Assembly (NCBI GenBank): GCA_041649335.1
Contig: JBAZNF010000012.1
Location: forward strand, 1-33,868
Direction: 5' to 3'
DNA: 33,868 nt
Source of the DNA: JBAYGJ01 sp041649335
GTDB taxonomy: Bacteria > Patescibacteriota > Patescibacteriia > UBA10025 > JAHIVO01
How positions within the stretch are numbered: position 1 is the first letter of the stretch; every line of letters starts with the position of its first letter. This document shows, one piece after another, positions 7,541 through 14,761 of this stretch. The position numbers and the translations under genes are program-made. Below the pieces are notes generated by a model. The model searched no databases, was not told the DNA's origin, and worked only from the letters and a program-made list of their open reading frames with translations.

Positions 7541-7570
7541 ATGGTACTGGGTCGGCGTATCAGTTGTCAA
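7541..7570 (-). promoter_or_regulatory. Promoter of the 7108-7485 gene
   Basis: Minus strand: TTGACA (7570-7565), 18 nt, TACCAT (7546-7541), followed by ATAAAAAG. An imperfect GC-rich hairpin without a T run (7573-7596) separates it from the end of rnc. Confidence 0.5.
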
Positions 7571-7633
7571 ATCCCCATACCGCGCGTGGTGTGGGGGAAA
7601 TACAAAAAAGACTTCTGGGACGACGGTTGCGTC

Positions 7634-8323
7634 TTACCAGTCTTTGGCTTTGAGCCCCGCTTCGGCGGCGGCCACCTGTGCTTCCTGCTTTGACGATCCT
7701 TCGCCGGTCGCTACCTGTTCCTTGCCAAGGAATACGCCGATGACGAAATTCTTGGCGTGGTCCGGCCCGGTTTCGGACAATACCTGGTAGGACGGGGTGA
7801 TGCCGAATTTTTCCTGGCTCAGTTCCTGGAACCGGCTTTTCGGGTCCTGATAGGTCTTGTTGGCGATGATGTCCGGCAAATAGACTAATATCCGTTCGTG
7901 AATAAATTGTTTGGATGAATCCCAGCCCAGGTCCAGGTAGATGGCGCCGATGAGGGACTCGACCGCATTGGCCAGGATGAACTGCCTGGCTTTCGAATTG
8001 GCGTCCTTTGATTCCCCTTTGGACAAGTACAGGTAAGAGTTGAGGTCGCAGGCTTGGGCAATCTGTGAGAGCATTTTTGCATTGACCAGGCTGGCACGCC
8101 AATTAGTCAGGTCGCCTTCCGGATTCGGGTAGGTGGCGTACAGGTATTCCGTCACCACCAGTTCCAGTACCGCGTCACCGAGAAATTCGAGCCGTTCGTT
8201 GTGCGGCAGGGGGAAATCCGGGTGCTCATTGAGGTACGAACGATGCACCATGGCCTGGCGGAGGAGGTCCTGGTTCTTGAAAGTAATATTGATGTTTTTT
8301 TCTAGCTCGCTGATGTCTTTCAT
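7634..8323 (-). CDS. rnc: Ribonuclease III
   Basis: Double-strand-specific endoribonuclease that processes rRNA precursors. The N-terminal domain has the signature NERLEFLGDAVLEL. The C-terminal dsRBD begins at PKSRFQELSQEKFG and ends with GSSKQEAQVAAAEAGL. The second metal-binding segment reads LANAVESLIGAIYLD, where many homologs have Asp at the Asn position (D114 of E. coli, three residues before the catalytic Glu); the Glu is present. The ATG at 8323 was chosen (229 residues); the frame is open to a GTG at 8350. Neither start has a clear SD. It is the last gene of an rpmF-nusB-rnc group, though 133 nt separate it from nusB. Confidence 0.93.
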   Translation of the reverse strand: MKDISELEKNINITFKNQDLLRQAMVHRSYLNEHPDFPLPHNERLEFLGDAVLELVVTEYLYATYPNPEGDLTNWRASLVNAKMLSQIAQACDLNSYLYLSKGESKDANSKARQFILANAVESLIGAIYLDLGWDSSKQFIHERILVYLPDIIANKTYQDPKSRFQELSQEKFGITPSYQVLSETGPDHAKNFVIGVFLGKEQVATGEGSSKQEAQVAAAEAGLKAKDW

Positions 8324-8456
8324 GGTGTGGCAACCACGATCGTTTGCCACGAATCAACACGAATTCAGCGTATTTTTTTTCCGTTACTGTTCGGCCGGTG
8401 TTTGCTGATGATTAGCGTTGACTAGTGGAAAAAATTGTGGAGATATGACTAAAGTG

Positions 8457-8942
8457 TTAAGCCGGCGGCTGAGCGTCGGGGGCAGGCTGCTTGGGCGTCG
8501 CTTCCGTGATGGCTACCTCGCCTTTCTTGACCATTTCTTTGTAAATAGAACCGAGGACGCCGTTGATGAATTTGCCGGATGATTCCCCGCCGAAGCTTTT
8601 TGCCAGTTCTATAGCCTCATTGATGGCTACTTTCGGCGGGATTTCCCCTTTGGAAAATTTCAGTTCGCATATTCCGATGCGCAGGACGTTCCGGTCCACT
8701 ACAGTGATTTGTTCCAGCGGCCATTCCGGCGCGAAAGCGGTAATAAGCTGGTTAATGTCCTGGATGTTGTGGATGACCCCTTTGACGATACGCATGCTGA
8801 AACCGTTGTCTTCAAAAGCAGGCGCGAATTCCTTGAGGTTGCGTTCGACCAGAGCCGGCAGGGCGCGTTCGTCCAGTTTGTTAAAATCCCATTCGTACAG
8901 GGATTGCATGGCGATTGTTCTGGAAAGGTGACGGTTAGACAT
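8457..8942 (-). CDS. nusB: Transcription antitermination factor NusB
   Basis: NusB joins NusE (S10) in the antitermination complex on rRNA operons. The 161-residue protein is all-helical, with the N-terminal SRTIAMQSLYEWDF and the C-terminal family block NEAIELAKSFGGESSGKFINGVLGSI. The last about 20 residues (EATPKQPAPDAQPPA) are a low-complexity tail. The ATG at 8942 has no SD, as for other core genes here. It lies downstream of rpmF with a 73-nt repeat-like spacer. Confidence 0.93.
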   Translation of the reverse strand: MSNRHLSRTIAMQSLYEWDFNKLDERALPALVERNLKEFAPAFEDNGFSMRIVKGVIHNIQDINQLITAFAPEWPLEQITVVDRNVLRIGICELKFSKGEIPPKVAINEAIELAKSFGGESSGKFINGVLGSIYKEMVKKGEVAITEATPKQPAPDAQPPA

Positions 8943-8947
8943 GGTTG

Positions 8948-9013
8948 GTAATGTGTAATATGTAACAGGTAATTTTTTACGTGCCCGCCGTTACAAATTA
9001 CGAAATACTGATT
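8948..9013. repeat. Intergenic GTAATT/GTTAC-type inverted repeat
   Basis: The rpmF-nusB spacer consists of short permutations of GTAAT and GTAAC. An inverted pair GTAAtatGTAAC and GTTACaaaTTAC flanks GTGCCCGCC. A similar run of ATTACCAA units lies upstream of the gene at 13377-14465 (14470-14515). Function unknown. Confidence 0.4.
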
Positions 9014-9015
9014 AC

Positions 9016-9249
9016 TTACTTCTTAGCCTTATCCTCTTTTTTCTTGGCTTTCTTTTTCCGGCGGTCAGCTTTGATATCGATCATCAGTACATCCTGCCCT
9101 TTATAGTAGCCGCAAAAAGCGCACACATGGTGAGGTCGGATGGGTTTTTTGCATTTCGGGCATTTGGCCAGTTGCTGGACTTTCAGCGCAAAGTGCGAAG
9201 CCCGTTCCCGTTTTGATTGCTTTGTTCTCCGTTTAGCTGGTAATCCCAT
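9016..9249 (-). CDS. rpmF: Ribosomal protein L32, zinc-binding form
   Basis: 50S subunit protein. The N-terminus MGLPAKRRTKQSKRERASH is L32-like and is followed by a four-Cys zinc ribbon, CPKC...CAFC, then GYYKGQDVL. A Lys-rich tail brings it to 77 residues, longer than the usual 55-65. The ATG at 9249 has no SD. It heads the rpmF-nusB-rnc group and has a near-consensus promoter. Confidence 0.93.
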   Translation of the reverse strand: MGLPAKRRTKQSKRERASHFALKVQQLAKCPKCKKPIRPHHVCAFCGYYKGQDVLMIDIKADRRKKKAKKKEDKAKK

Positions 9250-9275
9250 AAAATATTTTAGTTTATGTTAGGTAA

Positions 9276-9304
9276 ATTATACCTTTTATTCGCCTCATTG
9301 ACAA
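9276..9304 (-). promoter_or_regulatory. rpmF promoter
   Basis: Minus strand: TTGTCA (9304-9299), 17 nt, TATAAT (9281-9276). Its -35 overlaps the -35 of the plus-strand promoter at 9298-9326. Confidence 0.75.
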
Positions 9305-9326
9305 GTTGTTTTTATTCCCCTAAGAT
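9298..9326 (+). promoter_or_regulatory. Promoter of the 9386-9643 gene
   Basis: TTGACA (9298-9303), 17 nt, TAAGAT (9321-9326), a near-consensus sigma-70 promoter 60 nt upstream of the start codon. Confidence 0.75.
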
Positions 9327-9385
9327 GTGGGGACATTGTAAACGGTTCTTTCCTTCGTGTCAATTCTGAAAGGTAGGTATAGAGA

Positions 9386-9643
9386 ATGGCCAAAACAATT
9401 GGTGACGACCCGAGCCTTCGTCAGGAAATTCTAGCAGCCGGTCAGGCGGCCTTGGATGTGCAGAATGGCGAAAAGTCGTTTTGCGAACACCCCGTATTGG
9501 GCGGGTGCGTTGGCCACTGGGATACGAGAGGGTCGTCCATTCCACCGTTCGACATCCATAATTGCAAGGGTTGTGGCACTACGAAATCGGTGTTTCCGTT
9601 CGATGAAAAAAAGCAGTGGCCGCAGTTCGGCCAGGCAGAATAG
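9386..9643 (+). CDS. Small Cys-containing protein of unknown function, 85 residues
   Basis: Not recognised. Soluble, with four Cys: C33 (SFCEH), C41 (GGCVGH), and a C-x2-C pair CKGC at about 60-63, plus several His, so one zinc site is plausible. An AAGGTAGG SD lies upstream of the ATG at 9386. It has a near-consensus promoter and a strong terminator. Strong SD and single-gene organisation match the small genes at 4.2-7.5 kb rather than the core genes around it. Confidence 0.75.
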   Translation: MAKTIGDDPSLRQEILAAGQAALDVQNGEKSFCEHPVLGGCVGHWDTRGSSIPPFDIHNCKGCGTTKSVFPFDEKKQWPQFGQAE

Positions 9644-9670
9644 CACCTTGGTAGTGCGTCATTAAAATGA

Positions 9671-9702
9671 AAACCGCCCCCTGGATTGGAGCGGTTTTTT
9701 TT
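9671..9702. terminator. Bidirectional terminator between the 85-residue gene and gyrA
   Basis: AAACCGCCCC...GGAGCGGTTT hairpin. It is followed by a long T run on the plus strand and by TTTTCATTTT on the minus strand, so it can serve both convergent genes. Confidence 0.85.
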
Positions 9703-9717
9703 CAGGCGATTGTGATG

Positions 9718-12219
9718 TTATACGAACGTCACTGACCCGGCCTTGTCGTTCGCTTCCGAGAAGCGCATCAGGCGGACGCCCTGGGTGGCGCGGCCGAGCA
9801 CGGTCACTGTTTTCAGCGGCAGGCGGATGACTTGGCCTTTTTCTGACATAATGATCAGGTCTTCGGATTCCAGCTTGGCATTGACGATGAATCCGGCCAC
9901 TATTTTGCCGGTCTTCGGAGTGATCTTAGCGGTCTTCACGCCCGAACCGCCACGGCCCTGGATACGGTAGCTCCGCAAGCTGGTGCGTTTGCCATAGCCA
10001 TTTTCCATGACTACGAGGAGTTGTTCGTGCTGTTCGGCCTTGCCCTCATTGATCATATCCATGCCGGCGATCTTGTCGATGCCTTTCAGTTTCATGCCGC
10101 GTACGCCGGCGGCATTTCTGCCCATCGGTCGGACCTGTTTTTCCTTGAAGCGGATAGACTGGCCGTTTTCGGTGACGATCAGGATGTCATCCTTGCCCGT
10201 GGATGGCTTGACCCAGCGCAGGAAATCATTCGGTTTCAACTTGACGGCAATCAGGCCGGAGCGGCGGACCTGTTTAAAATCTTCGATGTCAACTTTTTTA
10301 ATAATGCCGCGCTCGGTCAGGGTGACGATGTATTTGTAATCGCTGAGTTCTTCCAGTGACATGACAGAGGCGACGTTCTCGTTTGGCGACAGCTGGAGGA
10401 AATTGACGATGGCCTGGCCCTTGGCCGTGCGCGAAGCGACCGGCACGTCGTACGCTTTCAGCTGGAAGACGCGGCCCTTGGTGGTGAAAACCAAGAGGTC
10501 GGCATGCGTCGTGGTTGTAATCAGGTGTTCAACCGTATCCTCTTCCTTGGTAGTCAGCCCGATGACTCCCTTGCCGCCGCGTTTCTGTGTCTTGAATGTT
10601 TCCGGCGGGACGCGTTTGATGTAACCGTCGCGGGTGACCATGACGACGGTCGGTTCATTCGGAATCAGGTCTTCCTGTTTGAATTCTCCGATAGCGGACA
10701 CGTTGATGTCGGTCTTTCTTACATCACCGTATTTTTCCTTTATTTCGCCCAGCTCTTTGGTGATGACAGAGAGGATCCGCTTGCGGGAAGACAGAATGGA
10801 TTCCAATTCTTTGATCAGGGCTAATTTTTCCTTTAATTCTTCCTGGATTTTCAGCCGTTCCAGGTTGGCCAGCTGGGACAGTTTCATTTCCAAAATGGCG
10901 ATAGTCTGCCGTTCGGTAAATTTAAACTGTTTCATCAGGTTTGCTTTGGCCTGCTCCTTGTCCTTTGACCCCTTAATAACCCGTATGACCGCATCAATCT
11001 TGTCGACGGCTTTTTTCAGGCCTTCCAAAATATGCGCGCGATCTTTGGCTTTATCCAGGTCGTATTGCGTACGGCGCTTGACCACCACTTCTCGGTGTTT
11101 GATGTATTCTTCCAGGACATTTTTCAGGTTCAGTACCCGTGGCTGGATGCCGTCCACCAGTGCTAGCATATTTACGTGGAACGACGTCTGCAGGTCAGTC
11201 ATGTTGTACAGTTTGTTCAGGACTTTTTTCGGGTAGGCCTCTTTTTTTAATTCCACAACTATCCGCACGCCGTCCTTGTCCGATTCGTCACGCAAATCTT
11301 TTATACCTTCTAGTTTTTTGTCCGTAACCAGCTGGGCAATATGCTCGATCATGCCCGCTTTATTCACCTGGTATGGGATTTCCGAGATGATGATATTGAA
11401 ATGCCCGTTTTTCGCCTCCACAATTTCCGCTTTGCCGCGCATGACAATTGAGCCTTTGCCGGTCCCGTAGGCTTGTTCAATGTCTTTTTTGTTGTAGATG
11501 ATGCCGCCGGTCGGAAAATCCGGACCTTTTACGAACTGCATCAGTTCGGACACGGACGAGTCTGGTTTGGCGATGAGATAATTAATGGCGTCGATAACTT
11601 CGGTTAAATTGTGGGGTGGGATGGAGGTAGCCATGCCGACGGCGATGCCCATAGTGCCGTTCAGCAGCAAGTTTGGCAGCTTAGCCGGTAATACGGTCGG
11701 TTCCTGATGCGACCCGTCGTAATTCGGGATGAAGTCTACTGTATTGCGGTCAATGTCAAACAGCAGCTCTTCTGAGATGCGGGATAATTTGGCTTCGGTG
11801 TATCGCATGGCCGCCGCGGTGTCTCCATCCATTGAGCCGAAGTTCCCTTGGCCGTTCACCAGCGTGTACCGCATGGAAAAATCTTGAGCCAGCCTGACCA
11901 TGGAATCGTATACGGCCGTGTCGCCGTGCGGGTGGTATTTGCCCAGAACTTCACCGACGACGGTGGCGGATTTCCTGAATTTTACATTGGCCCGTAATCC
12001 GATGTCCCACATGGCGTACAGGATGCGGCGGTGTACCGGCTTCAGTCCGTCACGCACATCCGGCAATGCCCGTGAAATGATGACCGACATGGCGTAGTCC
12101 AGGTAGGATTCCTGCATTTCTTCGACTATTGGACGCTGCTCAATGGCGCCAAGGTTGGTAGACGGAAGTTTGGCTTGTTTCGAATCTTTGGGGGTTGGTG
12201 TCGCGGTTTTTTTTGGCAT
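9718..12219 (-). CDS. gyrA: DNA gyrase subunit A
   Basis: DNA-cleaving subunit of gyrase, 833 residues. The catalytic Tyr is Y140 in AAAMRYTEAKL. The quinolone-determining region reads HPHGDTAVYD, so Thr occupies the position of E. coli Ser83 and the Asp87 equivalent is kept. The beta-pinwheel C-terminal domain contains the GyrA box as QKRGGKG near residue 560, which separates gyrase from ParC. A 25-residue low-complexity tail (KKTATPTPKDSK...) precedes the usual start of the family. The ATG at 12219 lies 2 nt after the stop of the upstream gene, so it is translated as part of an operon with the TM protein and the MBL hydrolase. gyrB is not in the window. Confidence 0.97.
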   Translation of the reverse strand: MPKKTATPTPKDSKQAKLPSTNLGAIEQRPIVEEMQESYLDYAMSVIISRALPDVRDGLKPVHRRILYAMWDIGLRANVKFRKSATVVGEVLGKYHPHGDTAVYDSMVRLAQDFSMRYTLVNGQGNFGSMDGDTAAAMRYTEAKLSRISEELLFDIDRNTVDFIPNYDGSHQEPTVLPAKLPNLLLNGTMGIAVGMATSIPPHNLTEVIDAINYLIAKPDSSVSELMQFVKGPDFPTGGIIYNKKDIEQAYGTGKGSIVMRGKAEIVEAKNGHFNIIISEIPYQVNKAGMIEHIAQLVTDKKLEGIKDLRDESDKDGVRIVVELKKEAYPKKVLNKLYNMTDLQTSFHVNMLALVDGIQPRVLNLKNVLEEYIKHREVVVKRRTQYDLDKAKDRAHILEGLKKAVDKIDAVIRVIKGSKDKEQAKANLMKQFKFTERQTIAILEMKLSQLANLERLKIQEELKEKLALIKELESILSSRKRILSVITKELGEIKEKYGDVRKTDINVSAIGEFKQEDLIPNEPTVVMVTRDGYIKRVPPETFKTQKRGGKGVIGLTTKEEDTVEHLITTTTHADLLVFTTKGRVFQLKAYDVPVASRTAKGQAIVNFLQLSPNENVASVMSLEELSDYKYIVTLTERGIIKKVDIEDFKQVRRSGLIAVKLKPNDFLRWVKPSTGKDDILIVTENGQSIRFKEKQVRPMGRNAAGVRGMKLKGIDKIAGMDMINEGKAEQHEQLLVVMENGYGKRTSLRSYRIQGRGGSGVKTAKITPKTGKIVAGFIVNAKLESEDLIIMSEKGQVIRLPLKTVTVLGRATQGVRLMRFSEANDKAGSVTFV

Positions 12220-12221
12220 AG

Positions 12222-12668
12222 TTATTGTTTGCTCGGATCCTTAAATTGGGGGAAAACGGAATCCTCCAGCTGTTTGATGCGTTCTTCATTGACGTTGCCG
12301 CCGTTCGTATTTGTTTCCGTATCTTTAATTCTCAGTATGTCCGTCTTGATGGTTTGCCAGAGGCTTTGCAATTGGCCGTTTAATTTTGCGCCAAAGGTGG
12401 AATTGCCGGATGAGGATGTCAGTTTGCCTGAAGCGAAAAGTCCGGCCCAGGCGATGAAAATCACTGCCATAACCACAACCACGGAAATAATAAGCGTCCT
12501 TTGTTTATTGGCGGCCCCGGTCTGGGGGATGTTATTGATAGCCGGTCGGGACAGCCGGTCAGCCGGTACGCGTGGTTCAGCCGTTTTTGGGGGGCGATCC
12601 GGTTTTTCGACGGTGACTTTTATTTTTCTGGCCCGTTTGGGCGGGCGGATTGAATCTACTGGGCTCAT
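12222..12668 (-). CDS. Single-pass membrane protein, 148 residues
   Basis: Not recognised. The N-terminal 65 residues are Pro/Arg/Lys-rich (RPPKRARKIKVTVEKPDRPPK). One TM helix follows (TLIISVVVVMAVIFIAWAGL), then an outside domain of about 60 residues that is Ser/Thr/Asn-rich and ends acidic (EERIKQLEDSVFPQF). The positive-inside rule places the basic end in the cytoplasm. The ATG at 12668 was chosen because it sits 4 nt after the MBL stop; the frame is open further upstream inside that gene. The operon is MBL-this gene-gyrA. Confidence 0.75.
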   Translation of the reverse strand: MSPVDSIRPPKRARKIKVTVEKPDRPPKTAEPRVPADRLSRPAINNIPQTGAANKQRTLIISVVVVMAVIFIAWAGLFASGKLTSSSGNSTFGAKLNGQLQSLWQTIKTDILRIKDTETNTNGGNVNEERIKQLEDSVFPQFKDPSKQ

Positions 12669-12672
12669 GTGT

Positions 12673-13311
12673 TTAGCTTGGTTTGAGGATGATGACCTGA
12701 GTTTCTTCGGAGGGGAGTTCTTTTTTGGTAATCTTGAATTTTTCTTCGGTTCCGTTTTGTTTGACACCCATTTCATCACAGAATTTGTCGATGCCTTGGA
12801 GCTTGATGTTGAGACCGGGGATTTTGAAATGCATGGGGATGGCGATACGCGGTTCTAACTGGCTGACCACTTCTGCCGCCTGTTTCCCGTCGATGGTATA
12901 TACGCCGCCGACCGGAATAAAAACGATGTCCACACCCTCAAGTTTTTCTATCTGGTCGTCCGTCAGCGGGGCGCCAAGGTCTCCGAGGTGGGCCAGCTTC
13001 AACTCTTCAATCTGGAAAAAGTAGATGATGTTGTTGCCGCGTTCGGCGCCGGACTTGTCGTCATGGTAAGACGGAATGCCATGGACGAAAACGCTTTTCA
13101 CCTCGTATTCGCCTGGCTGGTTGATCACAAAAGGGTTGCCGTTAATGGCGCCAGCATTGTTATGGTCGTGATGGTCGTGGCTGACCGTAACGATGTCGGC
13201 GTTGAGCCGAGGCAGTTTCAGGCCGATGCCCGCATCATACGGATCGGTGATGACCGTTACGTCCTTAGATTGTATTTTAAAACATGCTTGTCCAAGCCAA
13301 GTGATAATCAT
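12673..13311 (-). CDS. Metallo-beta-lactamase-fold hydrolase
   Basis: Zn-dependent hydrolase of the MBL fold, COG2220/UPF0173-like; substrate unknown. Metal ligands are visible in SHDHHDHNN (HxHxDH type), and later HLGDLG, VFIPVGG and IPMHFK supply the remaining family landmarks. Length 212 is normal for a single-domain member, with no signal peptide. It is the first gene of a three-gene unit with the TM protein and gyrA, with tight spacing (4 and 2 nt). The ATG at 13311 has no SD. Confidence 0.85.
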   Translation of the reverse strand: MIITWLGQACFKIQSKDVTVITDPYDAGIGLKLPRLNADIVTVSHDHHDHNNAGAINGNPFVINQPGEYEVKSVFVHGIPSYHDDKSGAERGNNIIYFFQIEELKLAHLGDLGAPLTDDQIEKLEGVDIVFIPVGGVYTIDGKQAAEVVSQLEPRIAIPMHFKIPGLNIKLQGIDKFCDEMGVKQNGTEEKFKITKKELPSEETQVIILKPS

Positions 13312-13335
13312 ATTTTTACCTAAAATAATGCCTTA

Positions 13336-13364
13336 ATAGTATCATAATGGGTGACTGAAGTAAA
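13336..13364 (-). promoter_or_regulatory. Putative promoter of the MBL-gyrA operon
   Basis: Minus strand: TTTACT (13364-13359), 17 nt, TACTAT (13341-13336), 25 nt upstream of the ATG. Confidence 0.45.
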
Positions 13365-13376
13365 TAGGTTTTTCAT

Positions 13377-14465
13377 TCACATTGGCAGGTCGACTGCAGC
13401 GGCGGTGTCGGTCGGCGGGCCCTTCTTTTCCGGCGCAGAATCAGTATTTAGGGCATTATGGACTTGCCAGGTCAGGCGCCGTTCCAGGTCAAAAACGTCG
13501 TCGGTCTCCTGGCGGAGAACGGCCAGGGCCAGGTGCTGGTCATTTTGGACATTTGTCAGGTAAACGCTGATTTCATAGAGCGCTCCGATTTTTTTCAGAT
13601 GGCCGTACACCAGCATGCTTGCCCTGACTTCTTTCCCGATCAGGCGGAGTATCCCGTGGTCCGCGGGCACCGATACCGGATACCGCCGGACGGCATCAGC
13701 CACGATGGGTTCTGCGGCCAGATTGAATATCCCTTCATTGCGCAAGGCCTGCCGTATTTGTTTGGTCAGACGTTCGGTGAGCCAGGCCGTCCGGTCAGCT
13801 GCGGGAGACAGGTTGATGAGCGGCAGTACGGCCAAAGCCAGATGGTCCGGTTCTTTTACCGGTGCGGTGGCCGGCCTGGTCGTGTCGTCAGCCGGTGTGC
13901 CGGTTGGTTTCAGGGTTGCGCCGGTGATTGAGCCTTGCATGGTCGGTGGCGCCGTCCGGGGGCTGGATTGTTTTTGCGGAGCGGCGTTTTGTTGTTTGTA
14001 CTCATTTTTCATTTCATCCGCCCGGTCTCGTTTGTGCATTATTTTCATCGCATCATCGTGCCGTTGCTGTTTGCGGACCTCTTCCGGTGACGGGCCGGTC
14101 GGCGCATTGGCCTTCAGTTGGTCGTCAGTGGCTTTTTGGTATAGTTTGTTTAATGCGATGTTCGACGGCGTCGCGTCAGTTTTAGGTTTGATGCCGATTT
14201 TTTGGGCCAGCCGGCTGATTTTCAGCCCGGGGGTATTTTTAGCCGTGGAAACGACCTGGTTGAAGAATTTTTTCGCCTGTATCTTGTTCAAGCTCGCGTC
14301 CTTCGGCTTATAGTAATACGTTTTCAGCGATTCGTCCTTTTTCAGGATTTGCTTGAATTTGGTCTCAGAAATTTTCTGGCCGGCACGATTGGCGACCAGG
14401 TTCTTGGCCATGTCCTTGGCCGTGCTCATCTTTATTTTCGGGAGGTATTTGGGAGGGAGAGCCAT
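13377..14465 (-). CDS. Two-part protein with a FlgO/TolB-N-like C-terminal domain, 362 residues
   Basis: Not assigned to a known family. The N-terminal part is Lys-rich and helical (PKIKMSTAKDMAKNLVANRAG, KISRLAQKIGIKPK). It is followed by a charged Gln/Lys segment and a Pro/Thr linker. From about residue 205 a folded region begins: LALAVLPLINLSP, LTERLTKQIRQALRN, LIGKEVRASMLVYGHLKKIG, YEISVYLTNVQNDQHL. It resembles the domain found in FlgO and attached to some adenylate cyclases (AVLPF-NLS..., GVRYVLEGSV, and so on). The assignment is inference by pattern. There is no signal peptide or TM. The ATG at 14465 is preferred over one at 14483; neither has an SD. Confidence 0.65.
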   Translation of the reverse strand: MALPPKYLPKIKMSTAKDMAKNLVANRAGQKISETKFKQILKKDESLKTYYYKPKDASLNKIQAKKFFNQVVSTAKNTPGLKISRLAQKIGIKPKTDATPSNIALNKLYQKATDDQLKANAPTGPSPEEVRKQQRHDDAMKIMHKRDRADEMKNEYKQQNAAPQKQSSPRTAPPTMQGSITGATLKPTGTPADDTTRPATAPVKEPDHLALAVLPLINLSPAADRTAWLTERLTKQIRQALRNEGIFNLAAEPIVADAVRRYPVSVPADHGILRLIGKEVRASMLVYGHLKKIGALYEISVYLTNVQNDQHLALAVLRQETDDVFDLERRLTWQVHNALNTDSAPEKKGPPTDTAAAVDLPM

Positions 14466-14560
14466 ATGGTGGTTAATTACCAATTACCAAATTACAATAA
14501 CCAATGAGAATTGGGATTTTATTGGAAATTGAATATTGATTATTGGTCATTTGCATGCTT

Positions 14561-14589
14561 AGTATATCGTTTTTAGGCCTTTTTTTCAA
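14561..14589 (-). promoter_or_regulatory. Promoter of the 13377-14465 gene
   Basis: Minus strand: TTGAAA (14589-14584), 17 nt, TATACT (14566-14561). It is divergent from the rpsA promoter. The roughly 95-nt leader consists of ATTACCAA-type repeats. Confidence 0.6.
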
Positions 14590-14606
14590 TGTCATGAGAC
14601 AGGGGC

Positions 14607-14635
14607 TTGCCAAGCAATCCCGTTTACGCTACACT
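14607..14635 (+). promoter_or_regulatory. rpsA promoter and long leader
   Basis: TTGCCA (14607-14612), 17 nt, TACACT (14630-14635). The predicted transcript starts about 120 nt before the ATG at 14762. The leader has no SD and ends AU-rich (GACAATTTTTTTATTT). Confidence 0.55.
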
Positions 14636-14761
14636 AAGCCGGCTAACCATTAATAACTTAATACTTTAATTAATCTCGTGTCTGCTTAGCGTTATAGGCT
14701 AAGGATACGGGGCTCGCGGCGGTTTCTAAAATCAACGCGGGTTAAGACAATTTTTTTATTT

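Noticed and set aside
12175..12858. Long plus-strand frame opposite the MBL and TM genes
   Set aside because: It overlaps two well-supported minus-strand genes, has no SD and reads as low-complexity antisense sequence.
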